A stretch of DNA of 64,000 nucleotides from Flavobacteriales bacterium (GCA_020635535.1 JACJZP010000002.1:246632-310631); one strand, 5' to 3'; shown: positions 8,822-17,761, counted from the stretch's first letter. Notes: a model not told the origin generated them from the sequence alone. A program made the numbers and translations.

Positions 8822-8843
8822 AAGGCCCCGAGAACGGAGCCTT
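8822..8843 (-). terminator. Terminator hairpin after hup
   Basis: Read on the minus strand: AAGGCTCCG, TTCT loop, CGGGGCCTT. This is a 9-bp stem with one G-T pair, followed by the T-rich TTGTTATTTT. It separates hup from the ureohydrolase gene, so the two are probably transcribed separately. Confidence 0.75.
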
Positions 8844-8867
8844 ACGTTTTTATATATCATGAACGGA

Positions 8868-9143
8868 TCAGTTTACAGCGTCAGAAAGGTCGCTTCCAGC
8901 TTTGAAACGTACCACATTCTTAGCGGCAATTTTGATGCTTGCTCCAGTTTGAGGGTTTCTTCCACTTCTTGCAGCACGCTTAGAAACCGTGAATGAACCG
9001 AAACCTACTAACGAAACGCGCCCGTTTTTCTTCTTCAATTCGTTTGTTGTTGCGCTGATAAATGCATCGAGAGCTCGCTTGGCGTCTGCCTTTGAAAGAC
9101 CAGCACCCTCGGCTACTTTTTCAATTAATTCTGCCTTGTTCAT
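8868..9143 (-). CDS. hup: HU family DNA-binding protein
   Basis: 91 residues from the ATG at 9143, the usual HU length, beginning MNKAELIEKVAEGAG. The conserved beta-arm core GRVSLVGFGSFTVSKRAARSGRNPQTG is present in part as GFGSF then GRNPQTG, followed by the C-terminal KAGSDLSDAVN. HU is a dimeric nucleoid protein that bends DNA without sequence specificity. A good sigma-ABfr-type promoter lies upstream (9180-9210) and a terminator downstream, so it is a single-gene unit. Confidence 0.95.
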   Translation of the reverse strand: MNKAELIEKVAEGAGLSKADAKRALDAFISATTNELKKKNGRVSLVGFGSFTVSKRAARSGRNPQTGASIKIAAKNVVRFKAGSDLSDAVN

Positions 9144-9179
9144 GGTTATGAGGTTATTTGATGATGTTGATTCTTGCGT

Positions 9180-9210
9180 CAAATATATATGGCCGACCAA
9201 GTGAGGCAAG
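9180..9210 (-). promoter_or_regulatory. Bacteroidota-type promoter of hup
   Basis: On the minus strand there is a CTTG (-33-like, 9207-9210), a 19-nt spacer and TATATTTG (9180-9187), a perfect match to the -7 consensus TAnnTTTG. It lies 37 bp before the hup ATG. Confidence 0.65.
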
Positions 9211-9311
9211 GTACAATGGTCGAATCGTAACGTTTTGTTGATAAAACCGAGGCTTTGTTGATAAGTGAACGCCTGAAACCCGCGTCAATAAAGCGATTCC
9301 GAAAATTTAGG

Positions 9312-10256
9312 TCAGGCGATGGAATAGCCTGACATATCGAAACCTCTGAGAAAATCACCCGTGTTCATGCGCTTTTTTCCAGCCAATTGAAGTTCAATAA
9401 TTTCAAGCCAACCGTCAGCACAGGAAATGAGAAGTTTACCATCTTGAACCAAAAGAATTCCCGTTTTTTCGTTGTTTGATTTATCTGTTTTTCTAGCCTT
9501 GAATATCTTCAAACCCAGTTCGTCTGTTCCGCTGGAGACCGTTGTAAATGCAGCAGGATAAGGTGATAATCCACGTATTAGATTATACACTGCACCAACA
9601 GGTTTGTTCCAGTCAATTTGGCATGTTTCCTTGAAGATCTTCGGTGCTTCTTTCAGTTCAGAGCTATTCGCTTGTGGAGTAGAAGGGCAGTTGTCTGATT
9701 CAATCGCTTCCAGTGTTCTGACCACCAATTTCGAACCGACTTCCATCAATTCATCATGCAACTCTCCGGCCGTCATATCATCCGAAATTGGAACTTTCTC
9801 CTGAAAGATCACATCTCCGGTGTCTATCTGATGTTGAAGGAAAAACGTGGTTACGCCTGTTTCCTTTTCACCATTAATGATGGCCCAGTTAATTGGTGCT
9901 GCACCACGATATTGTGGTAGGAGTGAGGCGTGCAGATTGAATGTGCCATGCTTTGGCATGTTCCAAACCACTTCAGGGAGCATGCGGAAAGCAACTACAA
10001 TTTGAAGCGTTGCTTCCAACGAACGGAGTTCAGTTAGAAATTCTTCTGATTTGAGATTGGTCGGTTGCAGCACCTTAAGCCCATTTTCAACGGCAAATTG
10101 CTTTACGGCAGATGGCTGCAGTTTCATTCCTCGTCCAGCAGGCCGATCGGGAGCGGTAATTACCCCGACCACGTTTGCATCTGCATCCAAAAGAGCCTTC
10201 AAGGTTGCCACGGCAAAGTCAGGCGTGCCCATAAATACAATCCGTTGCTTACTCAT
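9312..10256 (-). CDS. fmt: Methionyl-tRNA formyltransferase
   Basis: 314 residues from the ATG at 10256 (MSKQRIVFMGTPDFA), the standard length and start. The catalytic set of formyl transferases is visible: Asn107 and His109 in TFNLHA, SLLPQYRGAAPI (111-122) and Asp146 in QIDTGD. The N-terminal GTPDFA and APDRPAGRG segments are typical of Fmt, and a C-terminal OB-fold-like part follows. It formylates initiator Met-tRNA with 10-formyl-THF for translation initiation. It overlaps the end of the upstream MATE gene by 8 bp, so translation is probably coupled. Confidence 0.95.
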   Translation of the reverse strand: MSKQRIVFMGTPDFAVATLKALLDADANVVGVITAPDRPAGRGMKLQPSAVKQFAVENGLKVLQPTNLKSEEFLTELRSLEATLQIVVAFRMLPEVVWNMPKHGTFNLHASLLPQYRGAAPINWAIINGEKETGVTTFFLQHQIDTGDVIFQEKVPISDDMTAGELHDELMEVGSKLVVRTLEAIESDNCPSTPQANSSELKEAPKIFKETCQIDWNKPVGAVYNLIRGLSPYPAAFTTVSSGTDELGLKIFKARKTDKSNNEKTGILLVQDGKLLISCADGWLEIIELQLAGKKRMNTGDFLRGFDMSGYSIA

Positions 10257-11586
10257 GCACCTGGGTGTTTTTCCATTTTCCGCTCCAAAGATAGATGGCT
10301 GAGAATCCTCCCATGCAAATAAAGTAGACGATCTCTGAAGTCCAGACCATTTGCAGCGATGCATGATGAACATGCACCATACGGTAAGTGAAAGTGAGAT
10401 AGATTATCAGCGTGCTGATCTCTATGAACATGGTAACAAGTGTGTTTCCAGTACCTGAAACCACTGAAACCAAGATCATTGCAAACGCAAACAGTATAAT
10501 GGATATGGAAATGACATGAACCACTGGAATGCAGTCGGAAATCAGTTCTAAATCGTTCGTGAAAACGGACATCAGCAGTTTCGGGTCAATAAGGTTGAGA
10601 AGCATCAGAACGGTGGAGGAAAGAACACTAACGGTAAGTAATCGTCTGATCAGCGTCCAAACCAAGTGTGTGCCGCCTTGACCGATCAGTTTACTGACCA
10701 ATGTCTGAGTTCCTTGTCCGATACCGATAAGTGGAATCATGAGCACAGAATAGCCGCTTCGAACCACGTTTGAAATAGCCAGCTCGCGTTCACCCATTCC
10801 TTCAATGATGAGGAAAAACGTCATCCACGAACCCAAAGAAACCACATGCTGAATCATGACCGGTGTTGCAATTCGCATAATGGACCGGATCTGAACGAAA
10901 CTCGGTTTTGGGAATTGAAAACAGTTGAATTGTCTGCCCAATCCGTTGCTCCTAACCCAAAAGATGATGTACATCAAGCTCAGTGTTTCTGAAAGAACGG
11001 AGGCATAGCCGGCACCCGCAATCTCCATTCGCGGAAAACCCAGATTTCCAAATACGAAAAGGTAATTGAACAAAAAATTGAAAGCAGCCATAATACCAGC
11101 TGCATAGCTGATGGCGCGCGTTTCACTGATTCCCGTTAGGAAGCAACGATAGGCCACCATAATGGCAGCTGGAATAAGTCCAACCACCCGAATATCTGTA
11201 TAAACGAGTGCGCTATACAGTACGGCTTCGGAATCGATCAATCGTTCAAGAATTATTCTGCCAACAGTGAAGTGAAACAGGATAAGGCCAACTGCCATGG
11301 CAAGAAGCAGATAGATCATATGGTCGAACACGGGGCCTATCTTCTGAGGCTTGTCCTCGCCATGATAACGCGCCATGATTATCTGCGCACCAATGCCAAG
11401 TCCAAATGCCGCCATGAGCATGATAAGGACATAGATGCCGCCAAGTCCTGAGGCACCGATTGCCACATCGCTTACTCGACCGAGAAAAGCGGTATCGGTT
11501 ACGTTAATGACCGTAACGGCAACAAACCCAAGGATAAGTGGGTACGAAATGCGCCAAATGTTCCGGTAGGATATGGTCTCATGCAT
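10249..11586 (-). CDS. MATE family efflux transporter
   Basis: 445 residues with about 12 hydrophobic segments arranged as two similar six-helix halves, the MATE layout. The N-terminal half has YRNIWRISYPLILGF and TDTAFLGRVSD, the usual start of MATE/NorM-type proteins. The C-terminal half has ISNVVRSGYSVLMIPLIGIG, the matching position of the second bundle. These are Na+- or H+-driven exporters of cationic drugs and metabolites in the inner membrane. It overlaps the upstream methyltransferase gene by one base (ATGA) and fmt by 8 bp, forming a tight three-gene operon. Substrate unknown. Confidence 0.9.
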   Translation of the reverse strand: MHETISYRNIWRISYPLILGFVAVTVINVTDTAFLGRVSDVAIGASGLGGIYVLIMLMAAFGLGIGAQIIMARYHGEDKPQKIGPVFDHMIYLLLAMAVGLILFHFTVGRIILERLIDSEAVLYSALVYTDIRVVGLIPAAIMVAYRCFLTGISETRAISYAAGIMAAFNFLFNYLFVFGNLGFPRMEIAGAGYASVLSETLSLMYIIFWVRSNGLGRQFNCFQFPKPSFVQIRSIMRIATPVMIQHVVSLGSWMTFFLIIEGMGERELAISNVVRSGYSVLMIPLIGIGQGTQTLVSKLIGQGGTHLVWTLIRRLLTVSVLSSTVLMLLNLIDPKLLMSVFTNDLELISDCIPVVHVISISIILFAFAMILVSVVSGTGNTLVTMFIEISTLIIYLTFTYRMVHVHHASLQMVWTSEIVYFICMGGFSAIYLWSGKWKNTQVHE

Positions 11587-12731
11587 CAGCTTACGTGTAA
11601 CAAGAGTCCTTTCAGGTATTCGCCTTCGGGATGGAAAATGTTGACAGGATGATCCGCTGCATGACCTAATCGTTGCAGAACACGCACGTTTCTGCCTGCA
11701 TTGATGGCTGCCGAGAGCACCGTTTTCTCAAATAATTCTGGAGATACCACTTGCGAGCACGAGAACGTGAACAATAATCCGTTCGGTTCAATTCGCTTTA
11801 GTGCGGTTTCGTTTAGGCGTTTATAGCCCTGAACCGCTCGATGGCGTGCCTTGATTGATTTCGCGAAAGCAGGTGGATCGAGAATAACCAGATCGAAACC
11901 TGAAGCCTGCTCCAAATACTTGAAAGCGTCTTCACAGACGGCTTCATGATTCTTTGAAAGCCCGTTGATCTCTGCGTTTTCCGCGGCAAGATCAACCGCA
12001 GGTTGAGAAACATCCACGGAAACAACCTTTTTCGCTTGATTCGCCAAAGCGTAGATGGAAAATCCACCCGTGTAGCAGAAAGTGTTCAGAACATTTCTGC
12101 CTTTTGCGTATTGACCAACCAATGCTCGATTATCGCGCTGATCCAAGAAGAAACCGGTCTTCTGACCTTCCACCCAATTGACTTTGAATTTCAGACCGTT
12201 TTCAACCGAAATTCCTTCCGCTTCATCGCCTTTTAGGAATTCACTTTGCTTCTGAGCAAGGTTTCGATGATAGATGGTTTTGAGTTTGAGCCCTTTCAGG
12301 TTTTCAAGTGCTACAGATATTTGTTTCACTTCATTTGCCATGCCATCGGTGTGACTTTGAACCACCGCGCAATCGTTGTAAACATCAATTACGCAACCCG
12401 GCAAGCCATCTCCTTCGGCATGAACCAAACGGAAACAGTTGGTTGCCGAACTTGGCAATCCAATACTTTTCCGAACACCTAAAGCATCCTGCAAGCGCTT
12501 ATTCCAGAAATCCTGGCCAATCGTTTCATCTTTGAACGTCAAAATCCGGACCGCAATGGAGCCATTGTGATAATGCCCAATACCAAGAAACTGGGATTTA
12601 CCCGTTTCTACACGTACCAATTCGCCATTTTTTGGTTGTTCAGATGTGCGAGCAATTGCCCCAGAAAATACCCAGCGGTGTCTGCGAAGTAGTGAGCTCT
12701 CTTTGCCTTTGTGTAAAGTGACGGTTTTCAT
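11586..12731 (-). CDS. rlmI: Class I SAM-dependent rRNA methyltransferase, RlmI-like
   Basis: 381 residues. The N-terminal ~75 residues form a PUA domain (KGKESSLLRRHRWVFSGAI). A central domain follows, then a Rossmann-fold methyltransferase with NTFCYTGGFSIYAL (SAM motif I) and LVILDPPAFAKS (catalytic motif IV). RlmI makes m5C1962 in 23S rRNA. Typical RlmI proteins also carry the FTFSCSQ stretch after motif IV, and this one does. It is the first gene of an rlmI-MATE-fmt operon; fmt also serves translation. Confidence 0.9.
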   Translation of the reverse strand: MKTVTLHKGKESSLLRRHRWVFSGAIARTSEQPKNGELVRVETGKSQFLGIGHYHNGSIAVRILTFKDETIGQDFWNKRLQDALGVRKSIGLPSSATNCFRLVHAEGDGLPGCVIDVYNDCAVVQSHTDGMANEVKQISVALENLKGLKLKTIYHRNLAQKQSEFLKGDEAEGISVENGLKFKVNWVEGQKTGFFLDQRDNRALVGQYAKGRNVLNTFCYTGGFSIYALANQAKKVVSVDVSQPAVDLAAENAEINGLSKNHEAVCEDAFKYLEQASGFDLVILDPPAFAKSIKARHRAVQGYKRLNETALKRIEPNGLLFTFSCSQVVSPELFEKTVLSAAINAGRNVRVLQRLGHAADHPVNIFHPEGEYLKGLLLHVS

Positions 12732-12783
12732 GCGGGCGGCAAAGATATTTTAAATAGAGCGTGAACGAATAGAACATGGATTA

Positions 12784-12862
12784 GCCACAGAAGCACAGAT
12801 TTTCACAGAAATTTTAGGAATTAGTTCTGTGATAAATTCAGTGCTTTCTGCGTTTCTGTGGC
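12784..12862. repeat. Long inverted repeat in intergenic region
   Basis: GCCACAGAAGCACAGA (12784-12799) pairs with TCTGCGTTTCTGTGGC (12847-12862) with two mismatches, both G-T tolerant. Inside it, TTCACAGAA (12802-12810) pairs with TTCTGTGAT (12825-12833) at eight of nine bases. The whole 79-bp unit could fold as a two-tier hairpin. No coding potential is seen. Confidence 0.7.
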
Positions 12863-12910
12863 GTTAAAATGTATTCTGATTATTGATTCCCCCGCAGTTT
12901 ACCACTGAAG

Positions 12911-13053
12911 ATCCCCCGCCCTTCGGGCACCCCCTTGTAAGGGGGAAGGAGTGAACTGCCCCGACCTCAACGGTCAGTGGAACATACAGACCTCCATCCT
13001 CCTTCAAAAGGAGGTGGGCCGACCTGCGTAGCGGTCGGGTCGGAGGATTTTTT
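12911..13053. repeat. Cluster of GC-rich hairpins (intergenic repeat element)
   Basis: The stretch strings together short perfect hairpins: GCCC-TTC-GGGC (12918-12928), CCCCCTT-GT-AAGGGGG (12930-12945), CCTCCTT-tca-AAGGAGG (12998-13014) and CCGACC...GGTCGG (13019-13038), ending in six T (13048-13053). This is a style of dispersed non-coding repeat seen in many environmental Bacteroidota. With the preceding inverted repeat it fills the 349-bp gap between rlmI and the glycosylase gene. No gene is seen here. Confidence 0.6.
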
Positions 13054-13080
13054 CAAATGGACACCCTCTGAATTTTCAGC

Positions 13081-13695
13081 CTACTGGTAATCTATGGGGA
13101 AATCAGAATTCTGATTTCTTCTCCAAAGAAACCGATACGGAAGTAGCGCATCTTCTTCTGCGTAATCAATTCCAATTCGCGGGCCGATTTCAATTTCATT
13201 CGGATTCACTTCAATTGAATGATCTTCAATCCACACAGAATCTCCAAGCAGATCAAGGTTATTGTGTTGCCGGAATTCGATTCCCAGTGCTTTGGTCAGT
13301 TTACCCGGGCCGTCTGCAATGCGATACAAGGGTTCTTTAGTTTTTCTTCGTGAAACGATGGTTTCTACTCCTTTTAATGGATAAATGCCACGAACCAGAA
13401 CGGCATGCGGAATGTCCTTCTTATTTGTCACGATATTGAAAAGAGAATGCACACCATAGCACAAGTAGACGTATGAAATACCAGGCCTTCCGAACATGAT
13501 CTTGGTACGGTCGGTGCGTCTTCCACGGTAAGCATGTGAAGCTTTATCAATGATACCCGCGTAGGCTTCGGTTTCTGTGATGATTCCTTTGGTTGTGATG
13601 CCATCGATATTCGTGCAAAGCACTTTTCCGATGAGTTCATGTGCAATCAGAACTACATCATCGCGGTCGTAAAAACTAAGAGGTAATTTCTTCAC
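13081..13695 (-). CDS. DNA-3-methyladenine glycosylase, AAG/MPG family
   Basis: 204 residues, the usual size of bacterial members. Key elements are ELIGKVL, ITETEAYAG (39-47, with the glutamate that activates water), DKASHAYRGRRTDR and MFGRPGISYVYLCYG, plus IADGPGKLTKALGI near the C-terminus. The enzyme excises alkylated purines and hypoxanthine to start base-excision repair. It overlaps recQ by 4 bp, so the two repair genes are probably co-transcribed, recQ first. Confidence 0.93.
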   Translation of the reverse strand: MKKLPLSFYDRDDVVLIAHELIGKVLCTNIDGITTKGIITETEAYAGIIDKASHAYRGRRTDRTKIMFGRPGISYVYLCYGVHSLFNIVTNKKDIPHAVLVRGIYPLKGVETIVSRRKTKEPLYRIADGPGKLTKALGIEFRQHNNLDLLGDSVWIEDHSIEVNPNEIEIGPRIGIDYAEEDALLPYRFLWRRNQNSDFPIDYQ

Positions 13696-15596
13696 GGAAG
13701 ACTCACTTTTCCGTTCATGTGGTAGATCAACTCGTTATTATCAAGCAGCGTTTGAACGGCTTTCAAAACAGCTTTTTCTGGATGATCTTTCAGCTTCTGA
13801 ATGAGTTCATCAATGGCTGTTTCTGAACTGATCTCGGATTTGATGATATTGGAATCAACCTCAACTTCTTCCAGTTTGGAAAGTCCACGGCAGACATCAC
13901 ATTTGCCGCAATGCTTGCTGTCCGATTCACCAAAATATTTGAGTAACATCTGACTTCTGCAAACCTTGTCCGTTTCTACAAAATGAATGGCGGAAGCAAT
14001 CCGCTCTCTGATGAGTTTGATGCGCTCCTCGTAAATGGCTTTCGAAATATGAATGTCCTGTTTGCGCATGCGCCCACCGACAAATGAAACCTTTGGCAAA
14101 CCTGTAGCGGGTTTGTAATCCAGCACTTCCAATGAATGCAGTTTTTGTAGAATCGCATCGACCTGTTTCAATGAATAGCCAGCACGTTTGGCCAGCAATT
14201 TCTCATTGATCGCGATGTATTCCTCAAACAATCGTCCGTAGGAGCGAAGCAGGACTTTGATCAGTTTTCCAACTTTCGGATTGCGGAGTTCCAATTCATA
14301 TAGCGTTTTGCTGTTAACCAAAATCTTAGTAGTTGAACGCGGATCTGAATTGGCAGAAACCATCAAATGGTCGGCTTTTTCCAAGAACGAAATGGCAGAC
14401 ATGATCTCTTTCGGTTTCCAGTTATAGCGGTCGCAGAATGCGGCCAGATCAAAATCGAACCATTCATCTAAACCGCTGCCCTCTGCCAATTGTAAGTAAC
14501 TGCCCAACGCATAGTAGACTTCTTTAATGCGGTCACGGGTTGGGAATTCCGATTCATATTTCTTGCGCAGTTCATTGATGGCAGCATTGTTTATCAAAGC
14601 CACACAAAAAGCGTCTTTTCCATCACGCCCTGCCCGCCCAGCTTCTTGGAAATACGACTCCAAATTGTCTGGAAAACCGAGGTGAACCACCAACCGCACA
14701 TCGGGTTTGTCGATGCCCATTCCGAAGGCATTTGTAGCGACCATCACTCTCGTTCTATCCTGAATCCAATCCTGTTGACGAGCTTGCCGTTCATCAAACG
14801 AAAGTCCTGCGTGATAGAAAGTGGAACTCACATTCTGCGTTTCGAGGAAATTGGAAATCTCTCGTGTTCGTCTTCGATTTCGAACATAGATCACAGCACT
14901 TCCGGGTGTGCGTTCCAAGATTCTGAGCAAGCGACCTTTAACGTTGCTTTCCTTCAAAACCAAGTAAGAAAGGTTCGGTCTGGAAAAGCTTTTTCGGACA
15001 ACCGATTTCTGCTTGAATAGCAGCTTTTCCTGAATGTCCTCTACAACCTTTGGAGTTGCCGTGGCTGTCAATGCCATCACAGGAACATCAGGCAATAATT
15101 CTCGGATATTCGCAATCTCCAAGTACGGTGGACGGAAATCATAACCCCATTGCGAGATACAATGCGCTTCATCAACTGCAATCAGGCAGACTTTCATTTT
15201 CTGTAATCGGACTTGAACAATTTCAGTTCGTAACCGCTCAGGACTGAGATATAAGAACTTGACATCGCCATAAACGCAATTATCGAGCGCAGTATCAATC
15301 TGCGAAAAGTGCATGCCCGAATGCAGCGCAATGGCATTGATGCCTTTCTTCTTCAGGTTTTCCACCTGATCTTTCATCAGCGCAATGAGTGACATCGAAA
15401 CCACCACGCAAATGCCTTCCATACACAGCGTTGGAACCATTTGAAAACACACCGATTTTCCACCACCCGTTGGCAGCAACGCCAGCACATCCTTGCCATC
15501 CAGCAAATGCTGAAGAAGATGATCTCCAACTGTTTCTCCAGAAACGAGTCGTAGCCCCAGTATTTTTTGAGAAATGGATTGTGGAGTAGCGGTCAT
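13692..15596 (-). CDS. recQ: ATP-dependent DNA helicase RecQ
   Basis: 634 residues. Helicase motifs are PTGGGKS (Walker A, ~41-47), DEAHCISQWGYDFRP (DEAH box plus the RecQ-specific aromatic loop), LTATAT, and the C-terminal core with GMGIDKPDVR and QEAGRAGRDG. A zinc-binding domain with the cysteine set around CRSQMLLKYFGE and CGKCDVC follows, then a winged-helix region. The final HRDC domain seems absent or very diverged; the C-terminus instead ends in a short helical tail. RecQ unwinds recombination intermediates and stalled forks (3'-5'). Confidence 0.95.
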   Translation of the reverse strand: MTATPQSISQKILGLRLVSGETVGDHLLQHLLDGKDVLALLPTGGGKSVCFQMVPTLCMEGICVVVSMSLIALMKDQVENLKKKGINAIALHSGMHFSQIDTALDNCVYGDVKFLYLSPERLRTEIVQVRLQKMKVCLIAVDEAHCISQWGYDFRPPYLEIANIRELLPDVPVMALTATATPKVVEDIQEKLLFKQKSVVRKSFSRPNLSYLVLKESNVKGRLLRILERTPGSAVIYVRNRRRTREISNFLETQNVSSTFYHAGLSFDERQARQQDWIQDRTRVMVATNAFGMGIDKPDVRLVVHLGFPDNLESYFQEAGRAGRDGKDAFCVALINNAAINELRKKYESEFPTRDRIKEVYYALGSYLQLAEGSGLDEWFDFDLAAFCDRYNWKPKEIMSAISFLEKADHLMVSANSDPRSTTKILVNSKTLYELELRNPKVGKLIKVLLRSYGRLFEEYIAINEKLLAKRAGYSLKQVDAILQKLHSLEVLDYKPATGLPKVSFVGGRMRKQDIHISKAIYEERIKLIRERIASAIHFVETDKVCRSQMLLKYFGESDSKHCGKCDVCRGLSKLEEVEVDSNIIKSEISSETAIDELIQKLKDHPEKAVLKAVQTLLDNNELIYHMNGKVSLP

Positions 15597-15622
15597 TTAC
15601 TCAAAGATAGACGTTCTTTTAC

Positions 15623-15913
15623 TTACTTCCCAGTATCGGTCGTAGACCAAGCGTGGGCAGGAACAGAGAAAAGCGATTTGGTAACTTTCCACGTGTTTCG
15701 GAACAGATCAGATTCGCGATAAGCGTTAAGGTGGTCTTCGCTTTCCCATTTGCTAAGCGTGAAGAAAACGTAAGGACGGTAAAGATCTTGAACCAGATCA
15801 ACGCCATGACAACCTTTCATTGCACGGATCTTTGGACCGTTTTCTTCAAATGTTTTTAGGAATTCGTCTACCAAATGTTCCTGAAAAGTGAGTTGTACAA
15901 TGCGTGTGATCAT
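15623..15913 (-). CDS. Antibiotic biosynthesis monooxygenase (ABM) domain protein
   Basis: 96 residues, a single ferredoxin-like ABM domain: MITRIVQLTFQEHLVDEFLK, then GCHGVDLVQD, FFTLSKWESEDHLNAYRES and a final TKSLF helix. Small ABM proteins include quinol monooxygenases (YgiN), haem-degrading enzymes and proteins of unknown role, usually dimeric. No haem-pocket signature stands out. It overlaps the upstream SAM-hydrolase-family gene by 4 bp, so the pair is co-translated. Confidence 0.8.
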   Translation of the reverse strand: MITRIVQLTFQEHLVDEFLKTFEENGPKIRAMKGCHGVDLVQDLYRPYVFFTLSKWESEDHLNAYRESDLFRNTWKVTKSLFSVPAHAWSTTDTGK

Positions 15914-16692
15914 CTGAATTCTATACTGATTACGTCTTCGTGTTTAACGCCAAGCAATTGCGCGGCATTGGAACGATTGATGGCAATCTCCAAAAGTCCC
16001 GTAGCTCCAAATAAAGCCATTTTTTCGCCTTCTGGCACATCAGCGTACGAATCGAAAATGCGATTAATGACATGCTGCTCGCGTCTGAAACGAATTTCGA
16101 AAGACCGATTCTGTCCAACCGTTTGGAATAGGTTCTTATCAATGTTTGTGATGATGTTGCCGTAAACATCCACATGCAGTGCAAGTCCACGGATAACAGA
16201 ACCATCAATGATCGGATGGAATTTGCCACTGTCGTTCATAATCTCTGAAGGTCTTCCCAAAACTTCCATAATTCCGCCTTTGGCGAGATGCGTAGCCGCT
16301 ACCGCGAAAATATCTCGTGTTGGGAATACGTTGGAAGTAGCCGTTTCAGCAATGCGTTCCAAGTTGAATATCCTGGTCGGAGCCTTTTCGAAAATGAGTG
16401 GAAACATGCCGTTATCCGCACCAATAAAGTATTGCCCAGCGTATTCAACTGCCAGATGATCAATTCGTTGACTTCGGTTCGGTGAAACACCAATTAAATG
16501 CACCGTGCCTCGAGGGAAATCTCTAAACGAGTTACGAACGGTGAGTGCGGCACTAGGTACATAAAACGGCTTGATGTCGTGCGAAAGATCAACGATGCTT
16601 GCTTCAGGAAACAGCTTTAAAATAGTGCCTTTCAGAACTCCGACATAGTGGTCGCGCAAGCCCATATCGGTGGTCAATGTAATTATCGACAT
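15910..16692 (-). CDS. SAM hydroxide adenosyltransferase/halogenase-fold protein (DUF62 family)
   Basis: 260 residues over the whole family length: ITLTTDMGLRDHYVGVLKG (4-22), IVDLSHDI (33-40), YFIGADNGMF (88-97), then RDIFAVAATHLAKGG and GNIITNID in the C-terminal barrel. Characterised members hydrolyse S-adenosylmethionine to adenosine and methionine with an Asp-Arg-His triad. Here the Asp position of the usual VVDPGVG motif reads GVSPNRS (Ser70), and the His of the usual TFHGRD motif reads VFPTRD (Pro124). Two triad residues therefore look replaced, and activity may differ. The fold assignment is firm; the reaction is not. It is the first gene of the unit with the ABM protein. Confidence 0.85.
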   Translation of the reverse strand: MSIITLTTDMGLRDHYVGVLKGTILKLFPEASIVDLSHDIKPFYVPSAALTVRNSFRDFPRGTVHLIGVSPNRSQRIDHLAVEYAGQYFIGADNGMFPLIFEKAPTRIFNLERIAETATSNVFPTRDIFAVAATHLAKGGIMEVLGRPSEIMNDSGKFHPIIDGSVIRGLALHVDVYGNIITNIDKNLFQTVGQNRSFEIRFRREQHVINRIFDSYADVPEGEKMALFGATGLLEIAINRSNAAQLLGVKHEDVISIEFR

Positions 16693-16816
16693 CTGTTAGT
16701 TAAATGGCTCGTTTTCGGGTTCGTTCTGAGGGCAATTTCCGTTACTTTGTAACCGTTCCAAAACTACACATTAAGCGCACGCGCTGAAAGTTGAAACACC
16801 ACAAATCTGAACCTGT

Positions 16817-17761
16817 TTGGGCGAGAAAACACTAAGTATTGATCCGATTCCACCCTTGGAATTCTATGGGGTGAATGAGAATAAGCTCAAGATCATTTCA
16901 AGGTATTTCCCGAAGTTGAAATTGGTTGCTCGTGGCCACGATATCAAAACCATTGGCGATGATGATTCGGCAAAGCTTTTTGAGCAACGATTGAAGCAGT
17001 TTCAAACGCATTACCAGAAGTACGGTAACCTTGCTTTGAAGGAGATGGAGCGCTTGCTTTTGAGCGAAACCGTTGATGAGAAAGAAGCGGATGATTCCAT
17101 TCTGGTTTACGGCCCGAACGGAACGCTGGTAAGAGCAAGAACAGCCAATCAGAAGAGGATCGTGAAAGCCGTAGAGAAATCGGATATGGTTTTCGTTATC
17201 GGACCTGCGGGATCGGGGAAAACCTACACGGCAGTGGCACTGGCGGTGAGAGCGTTGAAGAGGCGTGAGGTGAAGCGGATCATTCTCACACGTCCAGCTG
17301 TTGAAGCAGGCGAGAGCATCGGTTTTCTTCCTGGTGATATGAAAGAAAAGCTTGATCCGTACCTGCAACCATTGTATGATGCGCTAATGGATATGTTACC
17401 GCCAGCTAAACTCGCGGAGCATTTGGAGAAAGGTGTGATTCAGATCGCACCACTCGGTTTTATGCGCGGCAGAACGCTGGATCATGCATTCGTGATTTTG
17501 GATGAAGCTCAGAACGCTACAGAACCGCAAATGCGTATGTTCCTAACCCGAATGGGCAACTCGGCCAAGTTCATTATAACGGGAGATGTAACGCAAGTTG
17601 ATCTTCCGAAGAAGTTCAGTAGCGGGCTTCAAAAGGCTTGGACGCTTCTGAAAGGCACAAAAGGAATATCGTTTATTGAACTGGCGGGTTCGGATATTGT
17701 GCGCCACCCGCTGGTATCTAAAATTGTAGACATTTACGCTAAGGCAGATAAAGATGAGTGA
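16817..17761 (+). CDS. phoH: PhoH family ATPase
   Basis: 314 residues with Walker A GPAGSGKT (129-136), a TRPAVEAGESIGFLPG segment, VILDEAQNAT (Walker B) and FIITGDVTQVDLP (sensor region), all typical of PhoH/PhoL. It is linked in other bacteria to RNA metabolism and the YbeY/ybeZ group. The start is taken as TTG at 16817, since an in-frame stop lies at 16808 and no ATG occurs near. The sequence GTTACTTTGTAAC (16740-16752) before the gene may hold a promoter box. It overlaps purC by 8 bp. Confidence 0.92.
   Translation: MGEKTLSIDPIPPLEFYGVNENKLKIISRYFPKLKLVARGHDIKTIGDDDSAKLFEQRLKQFQTHYQKYGNLALKEMERLLLSETVDEKEADDSILVYGPNGTLVRARTANQKRIVKAVEKSDMVFVIGPAGSGKTYTAVALAVRALKRREVKRIILTRPAVEAGESIGFLPGDMKEKLDPYLQPLYDALMDMLPPAKLAEHLEKGVIQIAPLGFMRGRTLDHAFVILDEAQNATEPQMRMFLTRMGNSAKFIITGDVTQVDLPKKFSSGLQKAWTLLKGTKGISFIELAGSDIVRHPLVSKIVDIYAKADKDE

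Noticed and set aside
7737..8822. Start of the ureohydrolase at TTG 8822
   Set aside because: An ATG 18 bp downstream (8804) gives a normal N-terminus, and the TTG is only 12 bp from the terminator stem of the previous gene.
16740..16752. GTTACTTTGTAAC as an operator for phoH
   Set aside because: A 5-bp inverted repeat around TTT is too short to support an operator; it may simply contain a promoter box.
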